From NCBI RefSeq assembly GCF_002917105.1, contig NZ_PQFZ01000011.1, positions 140,916 to 204,915 of the forward strand: DNA of 64,000 nucleotides. The letters run 5' to 3'. Origin of the DNA: Allobosea psychrotolerans. GTDB taxonomy: Bacteria; Pseudomonadota; Alphaproteobacteria; Rhizobiales; Beijerinckiaceae. The notes under the pieces were generated by a model. It saw nothing but the letters and a program-made list of their open reading frames with translations, was not told where the DNA came from and did not search any database. Shown here in pieces: positions 25,585 through 35,124 of this stretch. How positions within the stretch are numbered: position 1 is the first letter of the stretch; each line of letters starts with the position of its first letter. The translations under genes and the position numbers were made by a program.

Positions 25585-28527
25585 TCAAGCCGCCTCGGAC
25601 GAGCTCGCGGCGGCAGCCCCGACGAGGCGCCTCGCCTCGGCCGCGCTCATCGGCTGGCCGAAGATGTAGCCTTGCGCGTATTGGCAGCCGAGCTGGTAGA
25701 GCTCGATCGCGTCGGACTCGCTCTCTGCGCCCTCGGCGACCACGTCCATGTGCAGGTCGGCGGCGAGCTGGACGATCGAGCGCAGGATCACCGGCGGCTT
25801 GCCGTTGCCCATCTGGCGCACAAAGCTCTGGTCGACCTTGATCGTGTCGAAGGGGAAGCGCTGCAGATAGGACAGCGAGGAGTAGCCCGTGCCGAAATCG
25901 TCCAGCGACAGCCCCGCGCCCAGATCGCGGATGCGGCTGAGCATCTGGGCGGCGTATTCCGGGTTCTCCATCACCAGGCTCTCGGTGATTTCGAGCTTGA
26001 GCGTACCGGGCAGCACGCGCCGGCGGCCGAGCACGGTCTTGACGTCATGCAGCAGGTCGTGGCGCAGCAATTGCCGGCTGGAGACGTTGACGCTGGCGAA
26101 GATCGGCGGGTCGACCTCGAGCGCCGCCTGCCAGGCTTCCAGCTCGCGCGCCGTGCGGTCCATGACATAGACGCCGAGATCGACGATCAGCCCGGTTTCC
26201 TCGGCGATGGCGAGGAAGTCCTGCGGCATCAACCGCCCCTCGCGCTGATGGTCCCAGCGCACCAGCGCCTCGAAGCCGGCGATGGTGCGGTCTTCCAGCC
26301 GGACGATCGGCTGGTACATCACCTGGATCTCGCCGCGCTCGATAGCGCGACGCAGATCGCTTTCGAGTGCCAGCCGGTCGTTGCGGTCGGTCCGCATCGC
26401 CGGCACGAAGACCTCGATCTTGTTGCCGCCCTGGCGCTTGGCATGGGCCATGGCGAGCTCGGCGTTCTTCAGCGCATCGTCCTTGCGCGCAGCGGGCGCC
26501 GGGTCGAACAGGGCGAGCCCGATCGAGGGCGTCAGGAAGATCTCCCGCTCCGCGAAGGTCACCGGCGTCGAGACGGCGCGGCGCACCAGCTCGGCCAGCG
26601 CCAGGATGCGCTCGGGGTCGCGCTCCGAGACCAGGATCATCGCAAAGGTGTCGCCGCCGATGCGGGCGAGCGTGTCCTGCGCCCGCAGCAATCGCCCGAG
26701 CCGGCGCGCCAGCGTCAGTAGGATCGAATCGCCGGCGGAGAAGCCGACGGATTCGTTGACCTGCTTGAACCGGTCGATATCGATCACGAGCACGGTGGGG
26801 CGGATGTTCTCGTCGGCGCGGCAGAAGCCGAAGATCGCGCCCAGCCGGTCCTGGAAGAGCTTGCGGTTGGGCAGGCCGGTAAGGTTGTCGTGGACCGCGT
26901 CGTGCAGCAGCCGCTCCTGCGCGGTGCGCTGCTCGGTGACATCAGACAGCGTGCCGATGACGCGGATGACCTCGCCGTCGGAGCCGATGACCGGCCGCGC
27001 CTTGAGGTTGAACCAGTGATAGGCGCCATTGGCCGAGCGCAGGCGGGAATCGAGGTTGAGCTTGCCGCGGCGCTGCTCCAGCACCGCGTCGAGCGTCACG
27101 CGGTAACGATCGCGGTCGGCGACATGCATGTGTTCGAGCCAGCGCGCGGCCGAGCCTTCGAGCGAGCCGCGCGGCAGCCCGAGCAGCGACTCGATCTGCG
27201 GGGAGACGAAGATCTTGTCGGCGGTGACGTCCCAGTCGAAGACGAGGTCGCCGGCGCCCGAGAGCGCGAGCGCCCGCCGCTCCGTATCCGAGACCAGGCC
27301 TTGCGACACCGCGCCGCCCGCAAAAGCATGCTGGATCACGGTGAAGCCGATCAGCAGCACGATCAGCACCAGGCCGCCCAACAAGGCAGGCGCGACCAGA
27401 TCGCGTTGAAATTGCCCGGTTACGGTGAAGCCGGCGGCGGTGACCCAGACCGCGAGCAGGAACCAGGTCGGGATCAGCATCACGGCGCGCTCATAGCCAT
27501 GCGTCGCCAGATGCAGGATCAGAACGAAGCCGACTGCCGCGACCGCGGCGATCGAGATCCGCGCGATGCCTGAGGCCATCGGCGCGTCGAATACGGCAAG
27601 GCCGAAGAGCCCGGCAAGGCCGAGGATCCAGACGATGGTGACGTGGCTGTAGCGCACATGCCAGCGCGCGAGATTGAGATAGGCGAAGAGGAAGACGAGC
27701 AGCGTCGCCGCCAGCACCACCTCCGCCCCGGCGCGATAGATGCGTTCGATCGCGGGAGTCAGTGGGAAGATGCGCTGGAAGAAGCCGAAATCGAGCCCGG
27801 CATAAGCGAGCACGGCCCAGGCGAGCGCAGCCGCGGCCGGAAAGATCACCGCGCCCTTGACCACGAAGATGATGGTCAGGAACAGCGCCAGCAGGCCGGC
27901 GATGCCGATGATGATGCCCTTGTAGAGCGTCAGCCCGTTGGTCTTCTGGCGATAGGCCTCCTGCTCGTAGAGATAGAGCTGCGGCAGGTTCGGCGATTTC
28001 AGCTCGGCGACAAAGGTCACCGTCGTGCCGGGGTCGAGCGTGATCAGGAAGACGTCGGCATCCGGGCTCGCCTCGCGGTCGGGGGAGAGGCCCTGGCTCG
28101 CGGTCACAGCCTCGATGCGGCGGTCGCCGAGATCGGGCCAGATCACGCCTGAGCCGATCAGCCTGTGGAAGGGCGCGACCAAAAGCCGGTCGATCTGCTC
28201 GTCGGAATCATTGGTCAGCGCGAAGACGATCCAATCCGGCCGCGCACCGGATTCGCGCGCCCTGACCGCGATGCGGCGCACGATGCCGTCGGGCCCCGGC
28301 GCGGTCGAGATCTGGATGACGTCGCCGTCCGACTTGTTGCGCTCGACCACATTGGTCAGGTCGATCACCGGCGTGTCGACGGGAACGCGCACGGCTTCGA
28401 CGGCAAGCGCCGGGCTCGCCGTCTCGACGGCGAACCAGAGCGCGAGGCCGGCAAGCGCGAGGCCAATCCGGAGAAGTCGATCAGGAAGGGACAAGCGCGG
28501 CTCGGAGCTGGGACGGAAAGCGATCAT
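25585..28527 (-). CDS. membrane EAL-domain protein with degenerate GGDEF
   Basis: A 980-residue cyclic-di-GMP protein. In order: signal/anchor segment (about 20-40), a periplasmic 7TMR-DISM-like region (about 45-200), seven or eight membrane helices (205-400), a PAS domain (about 420-535), a diguanylate-cyclase domain (545-705) and an EAL phosphodiesterase domain (720-965). The cyclase motif reads GGDTF at 624-628, with the fourth-position acid replaced by Thr, so synthesis is probably lost. The EAL domain keeps EAL (753-755), the metal-binding N, E and DD motifs and the KVDQSF lysine. It is therefore likely a phosphodiesterase, possibly with GTP-controlled activity. Start chosen at 28527; the longer frame enters a repeat. 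Confidence 0.9.
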   Translation of the reverse strand: MIAFRPSSEPRLSLPDRLLRIGLALAGLALWFAVETASPALAVEAVRVPVDTPVIDLTNVVERNKSDGDVIQISTAPGPDGIVRRIAVRARESGARPDWIVFALTNDSDEQIDRLLVAPFHRLIGSGVIWPDLGDRRIEAVTASQGLSPDREASPDADVFLITLDPGTTVTFVAELKSPNLPQLYLYEQEAYRQKTNGLTLYKGIIIGIAGLLALFLTIIFVVKGAVIFPAAAALAWAVLAYAGLDFGFFQRIFPLTPAIERIYRAGAEVVLAATLLVFLFAYLNLARWHVRYSHVTIVWILGLAGLFGLAVFDAPMASGIARISIAAVAAVGFVLILHLATHGYERAVMLIPTWFLLAVWVTAAGFTVTGQFQRDLVAPALLGGLVLIVLLIGFTVIQHAFAGGAVSQGLVSDTERRALALSGAGDLVFDWDVTADKIFVSPQIESLLGLPRGSLEGSAARWLEHMHVADRDRYRVTLDAVLEQRRGKLNLDSRLRSANGAYHWFNLKARPVIGSDGEVIRVIGTLSDVTEQRTAQERLLHDAVHDNLTGLPNRKLFQDRLGAIFGFCRADENIRPTVLVIDIDRFKQVNESVGFSAGDSILLTLARRLGRLLRAQDTLARIGGDTFAMILVSERDPERILALAELVRRAVSTPVTFAEREIFLTPSIGLALFDPAPAARKDDALKNAELAMAHAKRQGGNKIEVFVPAMRTDRNDRLALESDLRRAIERGEIQVMYQPIVRLEDRTIAGFEALVRWDHQREGRLMPQDFLAIAEETGLIVDLGVYVMDRTARELEAWQAALEVDPPIFASVNVSSRQLLRHDLLHDVKTVLGRRRVLPGTLKLEITESLVMENPEYAAQMLSRIRDLGAGLSLDDFGTGYSSLSYLQRFPFDTIKVDQSFVRQMGNGKPPVILRSIVQLAADLHMDVVAEGAESESDAIELYQLGCQYAQGYIFGQPMSAAEARRLVGAAAASSSEAA

Positions 28528-28535
28528 TCGAATGC

Positions 28536-28590
28536 TAGAGCCTTGCGCGAAAAAGTGGGTACCGGTTTTTCGCATGAGCAATGCTCTAAA
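28536..28590. repeat. dispersed palindromic repeat, family A (copy 3)
   Basis: TGCTAGAGC and GCTCTAAAC-type ends flank the core GAAAAAGTGGGTACCGGTTT, with ACCGGT at 28561-28566. It lies directly upstream of the EAL gene start, so it may overlap the promoter. Confidence 0.75.
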
Positions 28591-28601
28591 CTTTTAGAAG
28601 C

Positions 28602-28645
28602 GATCACGTCGCATTCGGAGGGAACCGTCCGAATGCGACGTGATC
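28602..28645. repeat. perfect 18-bp inverted repeat
   Basis: GATCACGTCGCATTCGGA (28602-28619) and its exact complement TCCGAATGCGACGTGATC (28628-28645) are separated by eight bases. It follows a family A repeat, with which it appears to form a composite element between the EAL gene and the upstream GNAT gene. Confidence 0.85.
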
Positions 28646-28707
28646 TAGTAACCAGTCGTATCGGCGGCTCATGGCGAGGGCAAGGCGAGGAATCGGCCAG
28701 CCCACCG

Positions 28708-29304
28708 TCACTTTTCCATCGGCAGACGGTCGCTGGACAGGGCAGCATAGAGCAGATGATCGGCCCAGGAGCCGTTGATGCGCAGATAGGCCCGCGCCAT
28801 GCCCTCGCTTTGGAAGCCGACCCGTTCCAGCAGGCGCTTCGACGGTTCGTTGTTGGGCAGGCAGGCGGCCTCGACGCGGTGCAGCGCGAGATCCTGGAAG
28901 GCGAAGCGCAAGGCGCCGCGCACGGCTTCGGTCATGTAGCCCTTGCCGGCATGGCGCTCGCCCATCCAGTAGCCGAGCGTGCAGGCCTGGGCGACGCCGC
29001 GCCTGACGAGCCCGAGCGTCAGCCCGCCGAGCAGGATTTCCGAGCGCGTGTCGAAGATGAAGAGCGAATAGGCCTCGTCGGTCGCGATCTCGCGGGCGGC
29101 ACGCTTGACCCGCAGGCGGAAGGAGGTGCGCGTCAGGTCGTCCTCGTTCCAGACAGGCTCCCAGGGCGTCAGGAATTCGCGGCTTTCCATGCGCAGCACG
29201 GCCCAGGCGGCGTAGTCGGTTGCAACAGGCGCGCGCAGCACGAGGTTTTGCGTGCGGATCAGCGGGCGCGTCGGTGGATCCGTCGAGAAGCGGAAGAGCG
29301 CCAT
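28708..29304 (-). CDS. RimJ/RimL-type GNAT acetyltransferase
   Basis: A 198-residue GNAT of the RimJ/RimL group, which acetylate N termini of ribosomal or other proteins. Seen: the N-terminal IRTQNLVLRAPVATDYAAW, the acetyl-CoA loop YWMGERHAGKGYMTEAVRG, and the LHRVEAACLPNNEPSKRLLERVGF motif that defines this group. It starts six bases after the M16 peptidase stop, so the two are surely co-transcribed with thrC upstream. Confidence 0.9.
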   Translation of the reverse strand: MALFRFSTDPPTRPLIRTQNLVLRAPVATDYAAWAVLRMESREFLTPWEPVWNEDDLTRTSFRLRVKRAAREIATDEAYSLFIFDTRSEILLGGLTLGLVRRGVAQACTLGYWMGERHAGKGYMTEAVRGALRFAFQDLALHRVEAACLPNNEPSKRLLERVGFQSEGMARAYLRINGSWADHLLYAALSSDRLPMEK

Positions 29305-29310
29305 CGCGGT

Positions 29311-30654
29311 TCAGTCCGGGACGCGGGCTGCGTGGAGCAGGCGCTGGGCCGGCGGCAGGCCCTGCAGCGGTCCGACCGCCGCGACCGTCGGCTGGTGGCC
29401 GAGCAGCGAGCGCCCGGCGGCGCGGACGTCTTCCAGGGTCACCGCATCGAGCCGCGCGGCAAGCTCTTCGCGCGGAATGGCGCGGCCGAAGAGCAGCACC
29501 TGTCGCGCCATCTGCTCAAGCTTGCCGCCGGGGCTTTCAAGCGAGGCCAGAAGCCCGACCTTCATCTGCGCCCGGGCGCGCGCGACCTCGATTTCGCTGA
29601 CGTCCTCGGCCGCCTGGCGCAGGCAGGCGAGCGCGACGTCGATCAGTTCGCCGACATCCTCGGGCGCGGTGCCGGCGCTGATGCCGAACACGCCGCAATC
29701 CGAGAAGGGCCAATGGAAGGCGTCGATCGCATAGGCGAGGCCGCGCTGCTCGCGGACCTGCTGGAACAGCCGCGACGACAGCCCGCCGCCGAGCACCGAG
29801 GAGAAGATCTGCAGCGGGTAATGTGCGCCATTGCTGAAGGGCTGGCCGGGAAAGCCGAGGACGAGATGGACCTGCTCTTCGTCGCTCTTGATTCGGGCCT
29901 CGCCGCCGCGATAGTGGCCAACGTCGCGGGGGGGAGCGGTGGCGGGCCCCGGGGGCAGGGCGGAGAGATGCTTTTCCGCCAGGGCGACGAGTTCGGCATG
30001 GTCGACGGCGCCCGAAGCCGCCAGCACCATGTTGCCGGCATGGTAGTGCCGCGCCAGATAGGCGCGGATCGCATCGGGTGTGAAACCCTTAACCGTCTTG
30101 GCCGTGCCCAGGATCGGCCGGCCGAGCGGCTGGTCGGGAAAGGCGGCCTGCAGGAAGCGATCATAGACGAGGTCGTCGGGCGTATCCTGGACGGCGCTGA
30201 TCTCCTGCAGGATCACGCCCTTCTCGCGCTTGAGTTCCTCGGCGGTCAGCGCCGGCGCGGTCAGGATATCGGAGAGGATGTCGACGGCCAGCGGCAGGTC
30301 GGAGCCGAGCACGCGAGCGGTGTAGCAGGTATATTCGACCGATGTCGCGGCGTTCAGATCGCCGCCGACACTCTCGATCTCCTCGGCGATCTCGAGCGCA
30401 TTGCGCCGCGCCGTGCCCTTGAAGGCCATGTGCTCGAGCAGATGGGCGAGGCCGTGCTCATGGGGCAGCTCATCGCGCGAGCCGGCGCCGATCCAGATGC
30501 CGAGCGAGACCGTCACGGCATGGTCCATATGCTGCGAGACGATGCGCAGGCCCGAGGGCAGCGTCGTCAGCCCGACATCGGGATCGTGCATGCCATGGCC
30601 GTTGCCGGTCGGCGCCGCGATGTCGGCTGTCTCGGCCGGGCCGGTCGCGCTCAT
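29311..30654 (-). CDS. M16 family zinc metallopeptidase
   Basis: A 447-residue pitrilysin-family peptidase related to mitochondrial processing peptidase beta. The inverted zinc motif HLLEH is at residues 71-75, with the third zinc ligand probably E144 in LKREKGVILQEI. A second homologous domain follows (EEQVHLVLGFPGQ and SSRLFQQVREQRGLAYAI, the latter substrate-binding). The ATG overlaps the thrC stop (ATGA, 30651-30654), which fixes the start. In alphaproteobacteria this gene commonly sits beside thrC; its substrate is not established. Confidence 0.92.
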   Translation of the reverse strand: MSATGPAETADIAAPTGNGHGMHDPDVGLTTLPSGLRIVSQHMDHAVTVSLGIWIGAGSRDELPHEHGLAHLLEHMAFKGTARRNALEIAEEIESVGGDLNAATSVEYTCYTARVLGSDLPLAVDILSDILTAPALTAEELKREKGVILQEISAVQDTPDDLVYDRFLQAAFPDQPLGRPILGTAKTVKGFTPDAIRAYLARHYHAGNMVLAASGAVDHAELVALAEKHLSALPPGPATAPPRDVGHYRGGEARIKSDEEQVHLVLGFPGQPFSNGAHYPLQIFSSVLGGGLSSRLFQQVREQRGLAYAIDAFHWPFSDCGVFGISAGTAPEDVGELIDVALACLRQAAEDVSEIEVARARAQMKVGLLASLESPGGKLEQMARQVLLFGRAIPREELAARLDAVTLEDVRAAGRSLLGHQPTVAAVGPLQGLPPAQRLLHAARVPD

Positions 30655-32066
30655 GCCGCCGCTCCCCTGACCGCCCGCGCATTCTGCCGGACGAAATCCT
30701 CGATTCGGGCGAGATCGTTCGGCAGCAAGGTGAAGCGCTCCTGGCGCTCCATCAGATCGGCGAGATGGGCCGGCAAAGCAGGTGAGATGCCGCTCGCCGC
30801 CTTCACCGCCACGGGGAATTTTGCGGGATGGGCCGTACCGAGCACGATCATCGGTGTGGCCGGATCGGCCGTGAGGCCGCGCCGCGCTGCGCCGACGCCC
30901 ACCGCCGTATGCGGATCGAGCAGATAGCCCGATTCGCGCCAGGTCCGGTCGATCTCGGCGGCGGTCTGCGCCTCATCGATCGCGGTGGCGTCGAACTCGT
31001 TGCGGATCTTCGCCAAGGGCCCGGCTGCGATCTCGAAACGGCCGGATTGCTGCAGCGATTGCATCAAACGGCGCACGGCAGCGCCGTCGCGGTCATGCGC
31101 CTCGAACAGCAGGCGCTCGAAATTCGATGAGATCTGGATGTCCATCGAGGGCGAGGTCGTCGCGGCGACGCCGCGCATCTCATAGACGCCGCTCGCCAGC
31201 GTCCGCGCCAGGATGTCGTTGCTGTTGGTACCGATCAGCAATCGTTGGATCGGCAGTCCCATGCGCTTGGCGACGAAGCCGGCGAGGACATCGCCGAAAT
31301 TTCCGGTCGGCACGGCGAAGGAGACCTTGCGTGCCGGCCCGCCAAGCGCCACCGCCGAGGTGAAGTAGTACACGCTCTGTGCCGCGACCCGAGCCCAGTT
31401 GATCGAGTTGACGCCGGAGAGGCCGATCTCGTCGCGGAAGGCGTGGTGGTTGAACATCGCCTTCAGCAGATTCTGGCAATCGTCGAAGGTGCCGTCGACC
31501 GCGATGGCGTGGACATTGGGCGCGTCGACCGTCGTCATCTGCCGGCGCTGCACATCCGAAACCCGCCCCTGCGGGTAGAGGATGAAGACATCGACGCGGG
31601 CAAGGCCCTTGAAGGCGTCGATCGCCGCCCCGCCGGTGTCGCCCGAGGTCGCGCCGACGATGGTGGCGCGCTCGCCGCGCAAGGCCAGGACATGGTCCAT
31701 CAATCGCCCGAGCAATTGCATCGCCACGTCCTTGAAGGCGAGCGTCGGGCCGTGGAAGAGTTCGAGCACGAAGAGATTGTCGGCCAGCTGCGTCAGCGGG
31801 CAGACGGCCGGATGCCGGAAGCTGGCATAGGCGGCCTCGATCATCTCACCCAGCGCCTTGGTCTCGATGTCGCCATCGATCAGCGCGCCGAGCACGCGTT
31901 CGGCGACCTGCGTATAGGATTTTCCGGCAAAGCCCGCGATCTCGGCCTGCGGCAGGACAGGCCAGGATTTCGGTACGTAAAGTCCGCCATCGCGGGCAAG
32001 CCCGGCGAGAAGCGCATCGGAAAAGGAGAGCGCGGGCGCTTCCCCGCGAGTGGACACATGCAGCAC
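30651..32066 (-). CDS. thrC: threonine synthase
   Basis: ThrC converts O-phosphohomoserine to threonine with pyridoxal phosphate. The 471-residue protein is the long (fungal/proteobacterial) form; the cofactor lysine is K112 in HGPTLAFKDVAMQ, followed by the GATSGDTGGAAIDAF phosphate-binding loop. It starts with GTG at 32066, giving the family N terminus (VSTRGEAP). The coupled overlap with the M16 gene suggests an operon running thrC, M16 peptidase, GNAT. thrB lies elsewhere in the window. Confidence 0.95.
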   Translation of the reverse strand: MLHVSTRGEAPALSFSDALLAGLARDGGLYVPKSWPVLPQAEIAGFAGKSYTQVAERVLGALIDGDIETKALGEMIEAAYASFRHPAVCPLTQLADNLFVLELFHGPTLAFKDVAMQLLGRLMDHVLALRGERATIVGATSGDTGGAAIDAFKGLARVDVFILYPQGRVSDVQRRQMTTVDAPNVHAIAVDGTFDDCQNLLKAMFNHHAFRDEIGLSGVNSINWARVAAQSVYYFTSAVALGGPARKVSFAVPTGNFGDVLAGFVAKRMGLPIQRLLIGTNSNDILARTLASGVYEMRGVAATTSPSMDIQISSNFERLLFEAHDRDGAAVRRLMQSLQQSGRFEIAAGPLAKIRNEFDATAIDEAQTAAEIDRTWRESGYLLDPHTAVGVGAARRGLTADPATPMIVLGTAHPAKFPVAVKAASGISPALPAHLADLMERQERFTLLPNDLARIEDFVRQNARAVRGAAA

Positions 32067-32137
32067 GGCGTTTGGTCTCGGTGATCTCAGTTGAAGCTAT
32101 AGGCTGCTCTGCCAGTTTCGGCAAAACCGGCTGTGCA

Positions 32138-32929
32138 TCACGGCACTGCGTCGCCGGGCTTGCGTGCCTGCGGAATCTTGCGCGCCTGCAGGGCGAAGGC
32201 CGCGAACACCCCAAGCAGCGTCAGTGCCAGCCCGAACCAGGTCAGCGCATATTGCAGGTGGTTGTCGGGAATCCGGGCGATCAGCTCCTTGGGGTCGACC
32301 CCGGCGGGCGGGGTCAGGCCGTCGCCCTGGCGCTCGGCCTCGAGATAGAAGGAGGGGCCGCCGCTCAAGCCCAGCGAGGCCGCGATGGCGGCAGGATCGC
32401 GCGTATAGAACTCGCGCTGGGCGGGCAGGTCGGTGGGCGTGAAGGCGTTGCGCGCCTCCCCAGCGCGCAGGAAGCCGGTGACCGTCGCCGGACCGGCCGC
32501 GGGCTTGATCTCGCCGAGCCTGTTCTCCGGCACGAAGCCGCGATTGACCAGGATCGTGCCGCCATCCGCCAGCCGGAAGCCCTGGAAGATCCAGCGGCCG
32601 AAGCCGGAGAGCTGGCGCGTGCCCGGTCCGCCCGCGGCGATCGTGGTACGCACGCTGGCGAAGGGACCGTCGATGAAGGCTCCGCTTGCCGCGACGCGCG
32701 TCAGGTCGAGCTTGGCCAGGTCGAGCGTGGCCCAGTCGGCGGTGGTGGGCATGGCGGCGGGGACGCCGGCGGCCTGCGCCTCCAGCCTTGCGATGAAGTC
32801 GTGCTTCTCGGTCATGCGCTCGAGCTGCCAGGCTCCAAGCGCGCAAAGCACCAGTGTGCCGATGACCGTCAGGATCGCCGGAGCGACCAAGCTGGGGCGG
32901 CGCCGGGCGGGGAGGGCCTCGCCGCTCAT
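32138..32929 (-). CDS. SURF1 family cytochrome oxidase assembly protein
   Basis: A 263-residue SURF1/Shy1 homologue needed for haem a insertion into cytochrome c oxidase subunit I. It has the two membrane helices of the family (about residues 14-35 and 227-248) with a periplasmic domain between, and the LGAWQLERMTEKHDFI and ILVNRGFVP motifs. Its ATG overlaps the stop of the DUF983 gene (ATGA, 32926-32929), placing it at the end of the cox cluster. Confidence 0.92.
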   Translation of the reverse strand: MSGEALPARRRPSLVAPAILTVIGTLVLCALGAWQLERMTEKHDFIARLEAQAAGVPAAMPTTADWATLDLAKLDLTRVAASGAFIDGPFASVRTTIAAGGPGTRQLSGFGRWIFQGFRLADGGTILVNRGFVPENRLGEIKPAAGPATVTGFLRAGEARNAFTPTDLPAQREFYTRDPAAIAASLGLSGGPSFYLEAERQGDGLTPPAGVDPKELIARIPDNHLQYALTWFGLALTLLGVFAAFALQARKIPQARKPGDAVP

Positions 32930-33300
32930 TTCTCCAGCCTGCCCTCTTCCGCCTTGTTGACATATTGCAGGGCGACCGCGAGCCCCTTCATCGGGCGCAG
33001 CAGGGCCAGGCAGACGATCACGGCGAGCGGCAGCCAGATCACCATATGCACCCAGATCGGCGGCTCATAGGCGATCTCGACATAGAGCGCCGAGCCCAGC
33101 ACGGCGAAACCCGCGATCAGCATGATGAAGACGGCAGGCCCGTCGGCCGAATCGGCGAAGGAGAAGTCGAGCCCGCAGGCGCTGCAGCGCGGGCGCACCT
33201 TGAGGAAGCCGTCGAACAATTTGCCTTCGCCGCAGCGCGGGCAGCGTCCGGTCAGCCCCGTGGTATAGGGCGAGGGCAGATTATGGTGTTCGTCGGCCAT
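32926..33300 (-). CDS. DUF983 membrane protein
   Basis: A 124-residue protein with a double zinc-ribbon-like motif, RCPRCGEGKLF and RCSACGLDF, followed by two membrane helices. DUF983 proteins are regularly encoded in alphaproteobacterial cox clusters between ctaE and surf1, and a role in oxidase assembly is presumed. The ATG at 33300 has GGAGG upstream; an in-frame ATG at 33312 lacks it. Confidence 0.9.
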   Translation of the reverse strand: MADEHHNLPSPYTTGLTGRCPRCGEGKLFDGFLKVRPRCSACGLDFSFADSADGPAVFIMLIAGFAVLGSALYVEIAYEPPIWVHMVIWLPLAVIVCLALLRPMKGLAVALQYVNKAEEGRLEK

Positions 33301-33312
33301 GGCGGCCTCCAT

Positions 33313-33357
33313 CAAAGCATGATGCCGAAGGGTGTCTTTCGGACGAGGGCATCGTGC
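33313..33357. repeat. dispersed palindromic repeat, family A (copy 4, divergent)
   Basis: AAGCATGATGCCGAAGG faces TTTCGGACGAGGGCATCGTGC, matching the family's arm arrangement but without the ACCGGT centre. It lies between ctaE and DUF983. Confidence 0.5.
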
Positions 33358-33370
33358 GGCTTCAAAGCAC

Positions 33371-33394
33371 AAAGGCGGCCTTGCGGCCGCCTTT
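33371..33394 (-). terminator. hairpin downstream of ctaE
   Basis: A perfect 10-bp stem AAAGGCGGCC / GGCCGCCTTT with a TTGC loop lies 27 bases after the ctaE stop and ends in TTTGTGCTTT on the minus strand. It may terminate or attenuate the cox transcript before DUF983-surf1, or protect its 3' end. Confidence 0.65.
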
Positions 33395-33420
33395 GCCATA
33401 TCAGTGCTTGCGGCCGTTCG

Positions 33421-34287
33421 TCAGTGCGCCGCCGCGGCGACGTGAGCCCCCGCGCCCCAGACATAGATCGAGGCGAACAGGAACAGCCAGACCACGTCGA
33501 CGAAATGCCAGTACCAGGCGGCGAATTCGAAGCCGAGATGCTGGTCGGGTTTGAAATGGCCGAGATAGGCCCGGTAGAGGCAGATCGCCAGGAAGATCGT
33601 GCCGATGATGACGTGGAAGCCGTGGAAGCCGGTCGCCATGAAGAAGGTCGCGCCATAGACATTGCCGCTGAAGGCGAAGGCCGCGTGCGAATACTCATAG
33701 GCCTGGCAGAGCGTGAACAGCATGCCGAGGATCACGGTGAGCCAGAGGCCTTGCTTCAGCCCCTTGCGGTCGCCCTCGATCAAAGCGTGATGCGCCCAGG
33801 TCACGGTGGTGCCCGAGGTCAGCAGGATCAGCGTGTTGAGCAGCGGCAGGTGCCAGGGGTCGAAGGTCTGGATGCCCTTGGGCGGCCAGACGCCGCCGGT
33901 GAACTCCTGGCGCGTGAAGTTGATCGCCTCGTAGCTGAACAGGCTGGCGTCGAAATAGGCCCAGAACCAGGCCACGAAGAACATCACCTCGGAGGCGATG
34001 AACATGATCATGCCGTAGCGATGGTGCATCTGCACCACCTTGGTGTGGTAGCCTTCCTTCTCGGCCTCGCGGATCACGTCCATCCACCAGGCGAGCATGG
34101 TGTAGAGCACGCCAAGCAGGCCGATGCCGAAGACCATTGGGCCGAGCTTCATGCCGCCCAGCAGCATGGCCTTCATCCACATCACGGCGCCGATCGCCAT
34201 CACCGTCGCGCTGGTGGCGCCGACGAGCGGCCACGGGCTCGGGTCGACGAGATGGTAGTCGTGGTTCTTGGTATGGGCCCCGGCCAT
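33421..34287 (-). CDS. ctaE: cytochrome c oxidase subunit III
   Basis: Subunit III of the aa3-type cytochrome c oxidase, 288 residues with seven membrane helices. The core is well conserved ([10 protein letters not shown] near the N terminus, [16 protein letters not shown] with the conserved Glu region nearby, [17 protein letters not shown], and [19 protein letters not shown]). It follows ctaG in the cox cluster on the same strand. Confidence 0.96.
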   Translation of the reverse strand: MAGAHTKNHDYHLVDPSPWPLVGATSATVMAIGAVMWMKAMLLGGMKLGPMVFGIGLLGVLYTMLAWWMDVIREAEKEGYHTKVVQMHHRYGMIMFIASEVMFFVAWFWAYFDASLFSYEAINFTRQEFTGGVWPPKGIQTFDPWHLPLLNTLILLTSGTTVTWAHHALIEGDRKGLKQGLWLTVILGMLFTLCQAYEYSHAAFAFSGNVYGATFFMATGFHGFHVIIGTIFLAICLYRAYLGHFKPDQHLGFEFAAWYWHFVDVVWLFLFASIYVWGAGAHVAAAAH

Positions 34288-34354
34288 GTATCAGTCTCCG
34301 CGTCCGACTTTATCTGCGCAGCGCTTCGGCTTCGCTCGTATTAGGTTCGACTAG

Positions 34355-34954
34355 TTACAGGTTTGACTTGGCCGCGTCACCCTTGCCCTCGGCGACGGGC
34401 TGGCCCGCCTTCGACTGGAAATAGGTGTAGGACAAGGTCATCGAATTGACGCCGTCGAGGTCGCGGTTTCCTGCGATCTCCGGGTCGATGTAGAAAACCA
34501 CCGGCGCCTCCAGGCTCTCGCCTGGCTGCAGCGTGTGCTCGGTGAAGCAGAAGCACTGGATCTTGACGAAATAGGCCGCGCCCTTCTCGGGCGCGATGTT
34601 GAAGGTCGCGATCCCGGTCGAGGTGCGGCTGGAGCGGTTGGTGATCTTGTAGAACACCGTCTGCGTCTGGCCGACGCGCAAGGTGATCTCAGGGCTCTCG
34701 GGCGTGAAGGCCCAGCCCAGCCCGGGCGCGACATTGGCGTCGAACCGCACGGCCATGGTCCGGTCGAGGATCACGCCGGCGCCGGCTGTGCCGACCATCG
34801 GCGTGCCGCCGAAGCCCGTCGCCTTGCAGAACATGTCGTAGAGCGGCACCGAGGCGAAGGCCAGGCCGGTCATGCCCATGGCGACGCCGGCGCAGATCAG
34901 CGCGGTGCGCCGCAGATGCGCAGGCTGTCCCTGAGGCGCGGGGGCGGGCGCCAT
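34355..34954 (-). CDS. ctaG: cytochrome c oxidase assembly protein CtaG (Cox11)
   Basis: CtaG delivers copper to the CuB site of subunit I. The 199-residue protein has an N-terminal membrane anchor (about residues 16-38), the VPLYDMFCKATGFGGT motif, and the copper-binding CFC pair in KIQCFCFTEHTL. Its ATG at 34954 overlaps the stop of the small upstream gene by one base (TGATG); a GTG one codon earlier would give a four-base overlap. Translationally coupled within the cox operon. Confidence 0.95.
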   Translation of the reverse strand: MAPAPAPQGQPAHLRRTALICAGVAMGMTGLAFASVPLYDMFCKATGFGGTPMVGTAGAGVILDRTMAVRFDANVAPGLGWAFTPESPEITLRVGQTQTVFYKITNRSSRTSTGIATFNIAPEKGAAYFVKIQCFCFTEHTLQPGESLEAPVVFYIDPEIAGNRDLDGVNSMTLSYTYFQSKAGQPVAEGKGDAAKSNL

Positions 34955-35124
34955 CACAGCGGCCTGTTCATGATGGCTGGGCCGGTCTTCACCAGCGTCA
35001 CCACGAAGAAGAACACGACGAGGCCGGCGAGCACCAGCGCCAGCGCCACCGAGCGGCGCCTGCGGCGCGCCAGATCCTCTGGCGTGAAAGCCGGCGCTTT
35101 CGGGCGCTTGGGAGCCTCGCTCAT
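34954..35124 (-). CDS. small cox-cluster membrane protein (CoxF-like)
   Basis: A 56-residue protein with an Arg-rich cytoplasmic N terminus ([15 protein letters not shown]) and a single membrane helix (about residues 26-46). Short proteins of this design, called CoxF in rhizobia, commonly lie between ctaB and ctaG. It overlaps both neighbours by a few bases (ATGA with ctaB at 35121-35124), so it is fully coupled into the operon. Too short for automatic gene finders to score strongly, but the context is convincing. Confidence 0.88.
   Translation of the reverse strand: MSEAPKRPKAPAFTPEDLARRRRRSVALALVLAGLVVFFFVVTLVKTGPAIMNRPL

Noticed and set aside
28165..30927. 920-residue open frame over the EAL, GNAT and M16 genes
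   Set aside because: Antisense to three clear genes; no family signature.
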